The notes: a model not told the origin generated them from the sequence alone. A stretch of 64,000 nucleotides of DNA from Candidatus Nanosynbacter sp. HMT-352 (GCF_021222645.1 NZ_CP089520.1:613939-677938), one strand, 5' to 3'; shown: positions 27,093-35,813, counted from the first letter of the stretch. Made by a program: numbers and translations.

Positions 27093-29972
27093 TCATCGTC
27101 TAGAATCCTCTAATGCCTTTCTTACATCTTCTTGAGATGTAGCAATAATTATTCCCCCAGAGCTACTGTTGCTCTGTTGGTTATTTTGTGGTGATTGTTG
27201 AGAATTAGAGGAAGATGTATTCTGTGACGTATTCTCGACAACCACTCCGTGAGCACTTAACGCATCGGATATTGTTTGATTTATATTTTTCGCAGTATTT
27301 GGATTTGATACGGCAACTTCTCCTGCTTTTTTAAATGCAGCCGAAGCTCTTTCATTCTTACTATCGGCAATAGCTTTAGATAGCCATCCGGTTGCTGCTC
27401 CATTCTGCACTAAGTGTTCTGCCTGTAGACTTCCAGACTCGGCATTATTTACTGCCATGTTAGATAGATCTTCCATACTATTAATCTCATCCTTGAGAAT
27501 ATCATCTCCGAATCCGTTACCTAGTATATTATTATCTCCCTTTGCAAATGCAGCTTTAATCGCCCGTTGTTTTATAGAAGCGTCTGTGCCTTTTAGTTTA
27601 CTCAGCACATTCATACGTTGTTCAAAACCACCATTAGCCATAGTATGGTCTATTGTGGCTGCACGCATACTTCGTGAGACTTCTTTATCATCAGAGGTTT
27701 TACCCGTTATGGCGATAGCAGCTATTTCACTCGATGTCATACCTTGTAGCATTGTGGATGCGTCTTCAACGTCGCTTTCGAACGCCTTAGCTACAGTTGC
27801 GCGGGCGCGTGCTCCACCTTTATCCCAGCCCATGAATTTACCGAGTGGAGTATTATCCCTCCATGTCGCAATTTTACCCGTTCGACTGCTTGCGCGTCTT
27901 CTATCCATGAAGTCTGAATATTTTCTTTTCGTATCGCCAATAACAGAATTGTCAACACGTCTTTTTGCTGTGCCTTTTACATTTCCGGCGAATCGACTGT
28001 GGGCATTAGCACTCATTTTTCCTATCTTTGCACCAATACTACCTAGCGAACTTAAGGAGTTTTGCAATACAAAAGGAGTGGCGATGAGTGGCATAGTGGT
28101 GGCTGCTAAAGCAACTAGCTGCATGGTTTCGTCTGGATTATTCGGATCAACTGTTGCATTTGATGCCAATACTGCACCAGCTAATTTTCCTGCCCCGTAC
28201 AATAAAGATATTATAGGAAATACTAATAATAACCCCCGGAACATTTTTATCCATTTTTTAAATAAGTCTTCTGTATTTGGCAGTAGCCATGCTGCGAAGG
28301 CCATGGGAGACATGGCTATTAATAGTATGATACCTGCTTGTCTAACTACTAGAATAATAAATACTGTCATAATTGCCAAAAATCCAGCAGCAAGAGTAGG
28401 TAATCCGACTGCTAAGGCAATGAATAGGCCTGCTCCGGTTAAGCCTAATATTTTAGCAATTATCTCGCTGCCTAGTCCCGTAGCCTCAGAATTGGCACCT
28501 ATCTCTCCCGCTCCAGATTCTAAGGCGTCCTTTAATGTATGCCCTAATATATTAGATAAGTCTACAAAAATCTGACAAAGATAATAAGATAAATTAACTA
28601 GTAAAGCTCCTATTATTAAGCGAGGTAGGATTTTCTTAATGCCATAATTACTAACGCCAACGTTAGAGATTTGAGAAAATATAATCCATAAGAATATTAC
28701 AGCGAATATGGCGTTGGCTATATTACGGAAAAACTCCCAACCTTGTTTTGCTCCAGAATTATTTCCATCGGAGAGTATGGCTGGCTTTATATCTAAAAAT
28801 CCGGAAATAGCACTATACGCAGCATCGTTGATACCGGCCACGAAGTTCATTACTGGACAAACCAACCACCCTATTCCATCAATACCACACGAATTTTTCT
28901 CTTCTTCTCCGTCACCTTCCGCTGGGGCTTCAATTTTGGCAGTCTGACCTTGTTTACAGGCGTTTATATCTTCTGTGTTCTCATAGGTTGTTTCGCAGTA
29001 TGTAGAATCACCCTTGTGATTTGCTCCGTCTTTGCAGGCTTTGAGTTTGTCTCCTGCCAGTCCTGCACAGGCAGTATCTACTGCACTTGCTTTTAGAACA
29101 TTTAAATATTTTTTAGCTGCAATTGCCAGTTCACTTTCAACTGATCTACATGAAAACTCAGGCTTATTAGCATATACGGTAGATCCTCCGGCATACAAGT
29201 ATTCAGTTTTGCCTTTTGGCTTGTATATCGTATCAACCTTTTTAGTGTCTGTGTTAATGACAGAAACCTTCCATGTGTTGTCAGACTTACTGGTTGCTTC
29301 ACCATCCACACAACCCTTAATCCAGTCTGAATATTTTCTATATTTTATGTAAGCGTTTTTTTCTGCTACGTTGCGATCATATCCTGTTAATGTCGTAAGC
29401 GCGTTTAAAAAATTCTCTTTGCCATTCTCAGGCATACCATTATAGGTGAAATCGTTAGTTAATCCTAAGGCAACACATTCTTCATGTTTTGTATTACTAT
29501 CATTCTTTCCTTTTAAACCGTTCTTTGGGTAGCCCATATAGCACAGTAACTCATTTGGTGAAATTCCAAATGTATTAAAAGCCTCTTGCTGAAATCCTGT
29601 ATCATTGCATTTTATTCCACCCTTATTAAACCCCTTTACTTCTGGATATGTACCTACATAAACATAAGCATTCCCCCACGACGCGAATACTACATTATCA
29701 TGCAACATCTGGTCATCAACGTCAGTGTGCACCTGTAAACCACCATTGAAGCATTGTGCCATAGCAGAGGCGTACGTGAAGAACTTGTATTGGTCATTCT
29801 CTTTTAGATTACTAAACCTGCTCGGGTCTTTTGAAGCTAACGCGGGATGGGCTAATAAAATATTTGTTATCGGTAATATAAAGAGCGCAAACGCACATAA
29901 AATTATAATAGGCTTCTTGAGTCGCCCCACCTTTTTAATCACCTGCTTCTCAATAAACATAAACACCTTCAT
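27093..29972 (-). CDS. VirB6/TrbL-like polytopic secretion protein 1
   Basis: 959 residues: signal-like helix (about 20-45, ending LLAHPALAS), a Cys-containing extracytoplasmic domain of about 300 residues, the entry segment GIDGIGWLVCPVMNFVAGI, about six to seven membrane helices (about 410-650), then a long charged cytoplasmic tail ending in a Gln/Asn/Ser-rich linker. The GIGW-CP-N entry segment and the following helices match the 844-residue paralogue. The first start codon lies inside a perfect 15-bp inverted repeat and lacks a Shine-Dalgarno; the ATG at codon 5 is also in the hairpin. Confidence 0.88.
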   Translation of the reverse strand: MKVFMFIEKQVIKKVGRLKKPIIILCAFALFILPITNILLAHPALASKDPSRFSNLKENDQYKFFTYASAMAQCFNGGLQVHTDVDDQMLHDNVVFASWGNAYVYVGTYPEVKGFNKGGIKCNDTGFQQEAFNTFGISPNELLCYMGYPKNGLKGKNDSNTKHEECVALGLTNDFTYNGMPENGKENFLNALTTLTGYDRNVAEKNAYIKYRKYSDWIKGCVDGEATSKSDNTWKVSVINTDTKKVDTIYKPKGKTEYLYAGGSTVYANKPEFSCRSVESELAIAAKKYLNVLKASAVDTACAGLAGDKLKACKDGANHKGDSTYCETTYENTEDINACKQGQTAKIEAPAEGDGEEEKNSCGIDGIGWLVCPVMNFVAGINDAAYSAISGFLDIKPAILSDGNNSGAKQGWEFFRNIANAIFAVIFLWIIFSQISNVGVSNYGIKKILPRLIIGALLVNLSYYLCQIFVDLSNILGHTLKDALESGAGEIGANSEATGLGSEIIAKILGLTGAGLFIALAVGLPTLAAGFLAIMTVFIILVVRQAGIILLIAMSPMAFAAWLLPNTEDLFKKWIKMFRGLLLVFPIISLLYGAGKLAGAVLASNATVDPNNPDETMQLVALAATTMPLIATPFVLQNSLSSLGSIGAKIGKMSANAHSRFAGNVKGTAKRRVDNSVIGDTKRKYSDFMDRRRASSRTGKIATWRDNTPLGKFMGWDKGGARARATVAKAFESDVEDASTMLQGMTSSEIAAIAITGKTSDDKEVSRSMRAATIDHTMANGGFEQRMNVLSKLKGTDASIKQRAIKAAFAKGDNNILGNGFGDDILKDEINSMEDLSNMAVNNAESGSLQAEHLVQNGAATGWLSKAIADSKNERASAAFKKAGEVAVSNPNTAKNINQTISDALSAHGVVVENTSQNTSSSNSQQSPQNNQQSNSSSGGIIIATSQEDVRKALEDSRR

Positions 29973-29997
29973 TTAATCACATATGAAGGTGTTTATG
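29958..29997. repeat. Perfect 15-bp inverted repeat over a start codon
   Basis: CATAAACACCTTCAT (29958-29972) and its exact complement (29983-29997) flank a 10-nt loop. The ATG of the leftward VirB6-like gene is the inner end of the first arm, and the stop of the lipoprotein gene is 7 nt beyond the other arm. There is no T-run on the plus side. In mRNA the hairpin would hide both possible start codons. Confidence 0.85.
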
Positions 29998-30003
29998 CAA
30001 GGA

Positions 30004-31158
30004 CTAATTTTCTGGTTTATCTATTCCAGGTATATCGCTTGGCGCCATAAGCTTACCATTTTGGATTAGAAATTCTTTGTCGAAGGACTCTTTAGTTAAT
30101 TTTGAGGCTCCTCCTAATGTGACAGTCGTGAGTATCTCTTCATTACCGAAACTGAATCTATTATCATACCAAACTTTATTTGCAGGTTCAATGCCTGGCT
30201 TATCTAAATCACTAGCATTTTCTGGGAAGGCGCCGTCAGTAAACGCTCTAAATACCATATCAGTAGAGGTCGGTTCACCCTTGCTGTTGGCGTGTTTTAC
30301 ATTAACAACCATCTGGGTTTCAGGTGTATCAACCCCTCTACGCGGATAACCTTCCGTTTTGCAGTCAGCAATATTACCCGCAACAGAGCATTTGTCTGTT
30401 TTATAAGAAGGGTCGAATACGTAAGTAGCATACGTCCCGTCTTTACCACTGCTTGTAAATTTTACGGTTAATATGAGGTCTGATGGTGTAATATTAAATA
30501 AAGAAGCATAGTTGTCTTTTCCAGGTTCTAGTAAAGCTTTAAAAAGACTGTGAGCTTGACCTGTCATCGTGTCTAATACGTGATTTTTGAATTCTTCAGC
30601 CTCTTTTGCTGATAATGGATGGTTATAAAGCTGACTATCTTTATATATTGCTCCTGTATACAATATAGAGTAGATATTATTTAGAGTGGCGGAGTTCATA
30701 TCTTCAGCAAGGTTATCGTGAGTAGTTTTTATTAGTCCGTTCTCATCGGTGACAACTTTAGCGTTTTCATCTGGCGTAGTCTTATTTACAAGATCAACAA
30801 GATTAACTTGCCATTCGTTATAGCTAACTTCTTCACCACTTTTTTCTTTTTCTAAAAGACCTCTGATGCCAGATAGATTTACGTCTTTATATTTATCGAT
30901 TATTTCTTGAGGTATGTTTTTCTCAGTCTTAGTTGTGCTGGCTTCAGGAGATGGGGTTGGGCTTAAAGTTGATGCTGGATTCTGTGTTTCTTGCGCTGTA
31001 GATGTTGTTGTATCTGGAGTTGACTCGCTGTGAGTCTCACCGCACGCTGACAGTGGTAATATGCTGGCAGCAGCAATAGTGAGCGTAGCTATAGTTTTTC
31101 TTAGTAAAGGGTTTGTTTCTTTTGAATCGCTTGGGTTAAGTTCATGATTTCGAGCCAT
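30004..31158 (-). CDS. Putative lipoprotein heading the secretion cluster, unknown function
   Basis: 384 residues from the ATG at 31156-31158; AGGAAGGAT lies upstream, whereas earlier in-frame starts (to 31266) have no ribosome site. The N-terminus has basic residues, a hydrophobic stretch and a lipobox-like LSAC, then a Ser/Thr/Pro-rich linker (about 45-80) and a soluble domain of about 300 residues with one Cys pair (CSVAG and ADCK). No family is recognised. It ends 31 nt before the VirB6-like gene and is separated from the upstream tRNA by a terminator. It may be a surface component of the secretion machine. Confidence 0.75.
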   Translation of the reverse strand: MARNHELNPSDSKETNPLLRKTIATLTIAAASILPLSACGETHSESTPDTTTSTAQETQNPASTLSPTPSPEASTTKTEKNIPQEIIDKYKDVNLSGIRGLLEKEKSGEEVSYNEWQVNLVDLVNKTTPDENAKVVTDENGLIKTTHDNLAEDMNSATLNNIYSILYTGAIYKDSQLYNHPLSAKEAEEFKNHVLDTMTGQAHSLFKALLEPGKDNYASLFNITPSDLILTVKFTSSGKDGTYATYVFDPSYKTDKCSVAGNIADCKTEGYPRRGVDTPETQMVVNVKHANSKGEPTSTDMVFRAFTDGAFPENASDLDKPGIEPANKVWYDNRFSFGNEEILTTVTLGGASKLTKESFDKEFLIQNGKLMAPSDIPGIDKPEN

Positions 31159-31285
31159 AACGCTTGGGATCCTTCCTCTGACATTGTCAGGTATTTTATT
31201 ATAAAAACTTCTTAGACTTTTTAGTCCAATTGGAGATATCATAACATAAACTTTACATAAATGCAATAGTCATAACTCAATTATA

Positions 31286-31308
31286 ATAAAAAACACCCTA
31301 TTAGGGTG
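31286..31308 (-). terminator. Terminator after tRNA-Asp
   Basis: On the minus strand CACCC and GGGTG pair around a 5-nt loop and are followed by TTTTTT. It lies 10 nt past the tRNA 3' end and before the lipoprotein gene. Confidence 0.75.
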
Positions 31309-31317
31309 AATCATCTG

Positions 31318-31395
31318 TGGCGCGCTCGACCGGATTCGAACCGGCGATCTCCTCCGTGACAGGGAGGCGTGATAGGCCAACTTCACTACGAGCGC
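31318..31395 (-). tRNA. tRNA-Asp (GTC), CCA encoded
   Basis: Acceptor arms GCGCTCG / CGAGCGC, D stem GTGA/TCAC, anticodon stem CCTCC/GGAGG with loop CTGTCAC (anticodon GTC), T arm with GGTTCGAATCC, discriminator G and an encoded CCA at 31318-31320. A terminator follows. Confidence 0.95.
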
Positions 31396-31498
31396 ATATC
31401 AATACTTTTCATATTACCAGATAATCCACGTCTTTTCAAGGAAAATATTTGCTTTTTTCGCTTGACTATTTTACAATTTCTGTATAAGAGAAAATTTT

Positions 31499-31870
31499 AT
31501 GACAAAAAGAAATATTATAATTAGCATATTTATCACAACAGTAATCGCAGGAAGTGTTTTTATACCCAGAATAGCTTTGGCTGCCAACTGTGGTGGCGCG
31601 GAAACTTCTGTTATTTCTTGTGACGGCACGGGTAGCACGGCAATTATCAACATAATCAAGCAAGTCATTAAAATCTTAACTGCGGGAATTGGAATCGCGG
31701 CTGTTGGGGCTGTTATATACGGTGCATTTTTATATACCACTTCTGAAGGTAGCCCGGATAAGATTAAAAAAGCACGTGAAATTTGGACGAACACAGTCAT
31801 TGGATTATTGATGTTTGCATTCATGGTGCTAATTACTAACTTTATTATTCCAGGAGGAGTTTTTGATTGA
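31499..31870 (+). CDS. VirB2/TrbC-like pilin paralogue 1
   Basis: 123 residues: signal peptide ending in RIALA, a short extracytoplasmic stretch with a Cys pair (ANCGGAETSVISC), then two membrane helices joined by a basic turn (TSEGSPDKIKKAREIW). This two-helix hairpin after a cleaved signal is the VirB2/TrbC pilin design. A promoter is visible (TTGACT 31462-31467, 15 bp, TATAAG 31483-31488), with the ATG 10 nt beyond. It is the first of six tandem genes with the same plan, divergent from the type IV secretion cluster. Confidence 0.8.
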   Translation: MTKRNIIISIFITTVIAGSVFIPRIALAANCGGAETSVISCDGTGSTAIINIIKQVIKILTAGIGIAAVGAVIYGAFLYTTSEGSPDKIKKAREIWTNTVIGLLMFAFMVLITNFIIPGGVFD

Positions 31871-32331
31871 TGAAGAAAATTATAATAGCAATAACTTTAA
31901 TTGTCATAGGCTCCGTTGGAGTAAGTATTCTTTCACCAACTATCTCTATGGCGGATGATAATAAACCTGCCGCCAGTGACGACAAAAAATGCCCTAGTGG
32001 AAAAATTTTGACGCTAAAGCCTTGGTATGATGGACTGATGGAAAAAAATGATTGCTCTCTTAAAACTCCGGGTACAGATGCTAATGCTCAGGCAAACTAT
32101 ATTTGGAAAATTGCACTTAATATAATTGAAGATTTATTACAAATTGTTGGTTACGCGACTACTGGATATATCATGTACGGTGGTTTTCTGATGATGACCA
32201 GTAATGGTGCTCCAGAAAAAGCGGCACATGGACGAAAAACTATCATGAGTGCGGCAATTGGATTGGTTATTGCATTAGTATCAATTGCTATTGTTGGATT
32301 CGTATCTTCAAGGATAGGAGTTTCGCTATGA
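31870..32331 (+). CDS. VirB2/TrbC-like pilin paralogue 2
   Basis: 153 residues with a signal peptide (ending ISMA), a charged segment with two Cys (KKCPSGK and KNDCSLK), then two helices around the turn TSNGAPEKAAHGRKTI. The ATG overlaps the previous stop (TGATG). A TTG codon 3 nt earlier is spaced better from AGGAGG (31852-31857), so the true start could be 31867. It is the largest of the array. A minor pilin or channel subunit is a plausible role (inference). Confidence 0.75.
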   Translation: MKKIIIAITLIVIGSVGVSILSPTISMADDNKPAASDDKKCPSGKILTLKPWYDGLMEKNDCSLKTPGTDANAQANYIWKIALNIIEDLLQIVGYATTGYIMYGGFLMMTSNGAPEKAAHGRKTIMSAAIGLVIALVSIAIVGFVSSRIGVSL

Positions 32332-32615
32332 GACATATAGAGCTTTTTGCTGCTAGATTACTAGGAGAAGCAGACGATCTTGGCGTGCCACATAATAACG
32401 ATGTAGATATAATGAAAATTATCAATTTAGTTTTCTGGGTAGCTGGTGTCATAGCTGTTATTATTGTTATTATTGCTGGAATAAACTATTCCCTGTCTTC
32501 CGGTGACCCTGCTAAGACTGCTAGTGCAAAGAACGCTATTTTATACTCTGTCATTGGTTTGGTTATTGTTTCTAGTGCGATTGCTATAACGGGTTATATT
32601 ATAGGAAAGGTTTAG
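32328..32615 (+). CDS. VirB2/TrbC-like pilin paralogue 3 (no signal peptide)
   Basis: 95 residues, the shortest of the array. It lacks a signal peptide; a polar N-terminus of about 28 residues leads into two helices around SSGDPAKTASAKNAILYSVIG, the strongest motif of this family. The start overlaps the previous stop (ATGA) with AGGAG 8 nt upstream. Without a signal it may stay in the membrane as an assembly subunit (inference). Confidence 0.75.
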   Translation: MRHIELFAARLLGEADDLGVPHNNDVDIMKIINLVFWVAGVIAVIIVIIAGINYSLSSGDPAKTASAKNAILYSVIGLVIVSSAIAITGYIIGKV

Positions 32616-32616
32616 G

Positions 32617-32997
32617 ATGAAGATTTTTACAAAGATTTTAATTACTGGAGCGTTGATATTTGGACTATTCGGAATATTAACTCCGCCTGTTTTTGCAACT
32701 AATGGTATTGATATTTGCTCTGGCGATGGTAAAGACTCTATTTATTGTAAAAATAAAGCTGGAAGTGAAACTAAAGTTAATAGTATTATAGGTAATATTG
32801 TCCAAGTCTTATTGACCGCTGTTGGTGTTATTTCGGTCATTATGATAGTTATTGGTGGTATCATGTTTACACTTTCTAGTGGTGACGCCCAGAAAGCGGC
32901 TAAGGCTAGAAATACTATTTTATACGCGGTTGTTGGTTTAGTAGTTGCTGTGTTTGCTTCAGCTATTGTTAATTTTGTATTTGATGGGTTTAAATAG
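32617..32997 (+). CDS. VirB2/TrbC-like pilin paralogue 4
   Basis: 126 residues: signal peptide (ending PPVFA), a short segment with two Cys (DICSGD and IYCKNK), then two helices around SSGDAQKAAKARNTILYAVVG. It starts 1 nt after the previous stop. Its turn motif places it close to paralogues 3 and 5-7. It is part of the same co-transcribed run. Confidence 0.8.
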   Translation: MKIFTKILITGALIFGLFGILTPPVFATNGIDICSGDGKDSIYCKNKAGSETKVNSIIGNIVQVLLTAVGVISVIMIVIGGIMFTLSSGDAQKAAKARNTILYAVVGLVVAVFASAIVNFVFDGFK

Positions 32998-33005
32998 GAG
33001 GAGAT

Positions 33006-33431
33006 ATGAAAAAAATAATCTTGTCAGCTTCAATAATAATGTTTTCTATGTTTGGATTATCAGCCATTTCTGCGGTTTCATTGCCATCTACAGCTTCGGC
33101 CCAGGTAGCTGATGGTATTAAGACCGCCACAACATCGGAGATGCAAAACAAAAGTATTAATGGGCCGAATGGTCTAATAAAATCAGTTGTCAACATCCTA
33201 TTATGGGCCGTTGGTATTCTGTCAGTTATCATGATTATTTACTCTGGTCTTCGCTATATTACTTCAGCTGGTGACGCCGCAAAGACGAAATCTGCCCAGT
33301 CTACACTTACCTACGCGGTTGTTGGTTTGATTGTAGCTATCCTTGCTTGGGCTATTGTTAATATGGTACTGGATCGGATTGGAGTTAAGACGTCGTCTAA
33401 CGCTACAGACTCGTCCATAGCCTTTAATTAG
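33006..33431 (+). CDS. VirB2/TrbC-like pilin paralogue 5
   Basis: 141 residues: signal peptide (ending PSTASA), a short polar N-terminal segment without Cys, and two helices around TSAGDAAKTKSAQSTLTYAVVG, ending in a polar tail of about 20 residues. A strong ribosome site (AGGAGG) precedes it by 4-5 nt. It is the last gene before an internal promoter. Confidence 0.82.
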   Translation: MKKIILSASIIMFSMFGLSAISAVSLPSTASAQVADGIKTATTSEMQNKSINGPNGLIKSVVNILLWAVGILSVIMIIYSGLRYITSAGDAAKTKSAQSTLTYAVVGLIVAILAWAIVNMVLDRIGVKTSSNATDSSIAFN

Positions 33432-33433
33432 TT

Positions 33434-33461
33434 TTGCAAATAACAGATAAAAATGTATAAT
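33434..33461 (+). promoter_or_regulatory. Promoter of pilin paralogue 6
   Basis: -35 TTGCAA, 16 bp, -10 TATAAT, 31 nt before the ATG at 33493, leaving room for the AAGGAG ribosome site. Confidence 0.6.
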
Positions 33462-33492
33462 AATAATATCATTAAACAAGGAGAAAATAACA

Positions 33493-33876
33493 ATGAATAA
33501 ATTAAAATTAATCTTGGCGGGACTATTGATGGTGCCAACTGTTGCTTTGGCTGTAGCTCCAGCGGCAAGTGCCGAAGGTGATTTTACCTTAACTAATGGC
33601 GTAAATAGTGCAAAAGGAGAAGGCGTAAGTGAAACCGCTTCAGATCCTCAAGCTTTGGTTAAGCAATTTGTAAATATATTCTTGTTTGCTGTTGGTGCAT
33701 TGAGTGTTATTATGCTTATTTGGGGTGGTATACGCTATACTACTTCAGCTGGTGACAGCAATAAGGTTACAGCTGCTAAGAACACGGTTTTGTATGCAAT
33801 TGTTGGTTTGGTAATCGCTATTTTGGCATACGCAATCGTCAATATGGTTATTGGTAAGTTTACATCAGGGTCGTAG
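33493..33876 (+). CDS. VirB2/TrbC-like pilin paralogue 6, possibly the major pilin
   Basis: 127 residues: signal peptide (ending APAASA), a Gly/Ser-rich mature N-terminus and two helices around TSAGDSNKVTAAKNTVLYAIVG. Unlike the genes before it, it has its own promoter (TTGCAA 33434-33439, 16 bp, TATAAT 33456-33461), a strong ribosome site (AAGGAG) and a strong terminator right behind it. That single-gene unit suggests high expression, as expected for a major pilin subunit (inference). Confidence 0.85.
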   Translation: MNKLKLILAGLLMVPTVALAVAPAASAEGDFTLTNGVNSAKGEGVSETASDPQALVKQFVNIFLFAVGALSVIMLIWGGIRYTTSAGDSNKVTAAKNTVLYAIVGLVIAILAYAIVNMVIGKFTSGS

Positions 33877-33890
33877 CCTTCTATATTAAT

Positions 33891-33922
33891 AAAAAAGAGC
33901 CTCGCTGATGAGGCTCTTTTTT
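33891..33922. terminator. Strong bidirectional terminator after the pilin array
   Basis: A 13-bp perfect stem (GAGCCTC/GAGGCTC flanked by A6 and T6) with a 6-nt loop, 14 nt past the stop of pilin paralogue 6. Confidence 0.9.
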
Positions 33923-33933
33923 ATTGCAGTTAA

Positions 33934-33964
33934 GAAAATACCGCCAACTTGTGACGGTATTTTC
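33934..33964 (-). terminator. Terminator of hsp20
   Basis: GAAAATACCG (33934-33943) pairs with CGGTATTTTC (33955-33964) around an 11-nt loop, 14 nt past the stop of the leftward hsp20 gene. The T-run is short. Confidence 0.6.
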
Positions 33965-33978
33965 TGTAAAATGGTTTT

Positions 33979-34491
33979 TTATAGAACTTGAATCTTCTTT
34001 GCTTTTTCTTGCTTTATCTTTTCAAAAGTAATTGTCAAAACGCCATCTTTTAATTCTGCCTTAACGCCCTCTTCATTTACAGCGGTTGGCAATGCTAATG
34101 TACGACTGAATTCACCCCAGTAGCATTCTTGGATGTGCCATTGGCGAACATCTGCTTCGTCACCGCTAGACAGTGTGCCGCTAATTGTTAAGATGCCATC
34201 AGAGATACTTACATCTAGATCATTACGGTCTACTCCGGCAGTGCGAGCTTTGATAACTAAGTCATTTTCTGTCTCAAAAACGTCAACAGCCAATTGACCC
34301 ATCATGTCGTCGGCTTCATCTTCCCAATTGTCGTCAGGCTGAACTGCCGGCGTATTGGTATTACTTGTATTGTTATTACTGTTAGAATCAGGCAGTAGGT
34401 CATCGTTATCATCGTCAATAAACGCCGCAACCAATTCCTGCTCCGTTAATAGTATATTATCATCTTGTTTTCGGGCCATAATTTCCTCCAC
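33979..34491 (-). CDS. Hsp20/alpha-crystallin family small heat-shock protein
   Basis: 170 residues. An acidic Asn/Asp-rich N-terminus (about 1-60) precedes an alpha-crystallin domain (VDVFETENDLVIKARTAG, then DVSISDGILTISG, SRTLALPTAVN and KAELKDGVLTITFEK). Small heat-shock proteins hold unfolding proteins in an ATP-independent way. There is a strong ribosome site (GGAGG) before the ATG. No CIRCE element is seen upstream, unlike groES, so it is probably under different control. Confidence 0.93.
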   Translation of the reverse strand: MEEIMARKQDDNILLTEQELVAAFIDDDNDDLLPDSNSNNNTSNTNTPAVQPDDNWEDEADDMMGQLAVDVFETENDLVIKARTAGVDRNDLDVSISDGILTISGTLSSGDEADVRQWHIQECYWGEFSRTLALPTAVNEEGVKAELKDGVLTITFEKIKQEKAKKIQVL

Positions 34492-34583
34492 TTTTATAAT
34501 AGGCTCATTGACAAAGTCCTTATTAGTATAACTATAATATGCGGTATAATCAACAGTGAAAGGCTTAAAACGTAAAAATTACA

Positions 34584-35258
34584 ATGTTTGACGTGATATT
34601 ATCAATCATCGCCCCTCACCACTGTTATAAGTGTGGTAAAATGGGCGGTATTTTATGCTTAGATTGTAAAAAATACATCATAAGCCGGGAATATGATGTA
34701 TGTGTCATGTGTGGTGATTTGCTGGAAAATGGCAACTTATGTAAAAAACATAAGCTTCCCTGTGATATGATCTGGTGTTTTTCGCGGCGTACGGGTGTTG
34801 TCGCAAAGATTATTGATGATTATAAGTTTAACCGTGTTCAGGCGGCGGCTGATTTACTAAGCGAATTTTTAGACGAAGCTCTGCCTGAATTGCCGCCAAA
34901 TACAGTAATCGTACCAATCCCTACAATTTCTAAGAATATTCGGCGTCGTGGATTTGATCATATCCGAAAAATTGCTATTAAACTATCTCGACGTAGAAAA
35001 ATAGATTGTTACTCCCTGCTCCGGCGTAGAAATAACGTAACTCAGCACTTTACGAAGTCTTCCGCCCAGAGGAAACGCCAAGCAAAGGAGTTTTTTGAAA
35101 TTGCGGGTAAAATTGATAAAAATAAGCGATATATCATTATCGACGATATTTTTACGACTGGCTCAACTGTGTTGGCGGCGGTGGAATGTTTGAAGAAAAA
35201 TGGCGCCAAACATGTGGAAATTGCGGTTATTGCCAGGCACGGGCGCCCGAAGCTATGA
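34584..35258 (+). CDS. comF: ComF family phosphoribosyltransferase-like protein
   Basis: 224 residues: two N-terminal CxxC pairs (CYKCGK, CLDCKK) plus CVMCGD form a zinc-ribbon-like region, followed by a type I phosphoribosyltransferase fold with IPTISKNIRRRGFDH and the PRPP loop IIIDDIFTTGSTV. In Bacillus and Haemophilus ComF is needed for DNA uptake. A competence role here is inferred by homology; a recycling role cannot be excluded. The stop overlaps convergent rlmH by 6 nt. Confidence 0.92.
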   Translation: MFDVILSIIAPHHCYKCGKMGGILCLDCKKYIISREYDVCVMCGDLLENGNLCKKHKLPCDMIWCFSRRTGVVAKIIDDYKFNRVQAAADLLSEFLDEALPELPPNTVIVPIPTISKNIRRRGFDHIRKIAIKLSRRRKIDCYSLLRRRNNVTQHFTKSSAQRKRQAKEFFEIAGKIDKNKRYIIIDDIFTTGSTVLAAVECLKKNGAKHVEIAVIARHGRPKL

Positions 35259-35705
35259 GTGATGATAATGACTGCCGCGATGAATTTCTTGGGCGCGGTA
35301 TAATTGCTCAGCTAGAATAAGACGAACTAATTGGTGTGGAAATACTAAGTTTGATAACGACCAGACGATGTTGGATTTTTGGCGAAGTTCGTGTGTAACT
35401 CCGTAAGCACCACCGATAATAAAGACAATGTGCTTGTCAATATGATCGGTTATTAGGTCAGATAATTCCGGTGATGATAAGTTTTTACCGCGCTCATCGA
35501 GCAAAATAACGAAGTCATCTGAATTAAGGCGTGAAAAAATACGCTCAGACTCTTCCTGGAGCGCTCTGTCGCCTTCAAAGTTTGAATGCGGTAGAATAAT
35601 CATTTCCGCAGCAAATGGTGCTCGTAGACGCTCTAAAAAACGAGAAATGCCTGGTTGAACCCAGGCTTCGTGCTTTTTTCCGATTGTTATAATGGTGATC
35701 TTCAT
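35253..35705 (-). CDS. rlmH: 23S rRNA pseudouridine-1915 N3-methyltransferase RlmH
   Basis: 150 residues of a SPOUT methyltransferase: MKITIITIGKKHEAW, LLDERGKNLSSPELSDLI, FIIGGAYGVTHEL, and the C-terminal LVRLILAEQLYRAQEI..GSHYHH. It methylates a pseudouridine in helix 69 of 23S rRNA. The open frame extends upstream through the tRNA-Ser gene to 35795, but the true start is the ATG at 35705, which matches the family. Confidence 0.96.
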   Translation of the reverse strand: MKITIITIGKKHEAWVQPGISRFLERLRAPFAAEMIILPHSNFEGDRALQEESERIFSRLNSDDFVILLDERGKNLSSPELSDLITDHIDKHIVFIIGGAYGVTHELRQKSNIVWSLSNLVFPHQLVRLILAEQLYRAQEIHRGSHYHHS

Positions 35706-35713
35706 AATATCTA

Positions 35714-35801
35714 TGGCGGAGAGAGAGGGATTCGAACCCTCGATGAGTTGCCCCATACCGCTTTTCGAGAGCGGCCAGTTCAACCACTCCTGCACCTCTC
35801 C
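35714..35801 (-). tRNA. tRNA-Ser (CGA), CCA encoded
   Basis: Class II tRNA: acceptor GGAGAGG / paired 3' arm, anticodon stem CCGCT/AGCGG with loop CTCGAAA (anticodon CGA), long variable arm, T arm GGGTTCGAATCCC, discriminator G and encoded CCA. It lies directly upstream of rlmH. Confidence 0.95.
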
Positions 35802-35813
35802 ATAAAGCTAATG

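Noticed and set aside
27457-28575. Rightward open frame of 372 codons
   Set aside because: It is antisense to the VirB6-like gene 1, whose membrane helices, paralogy and context are convincing; low-complexity Ser/Ala/Pro composition marks it as a shadow.
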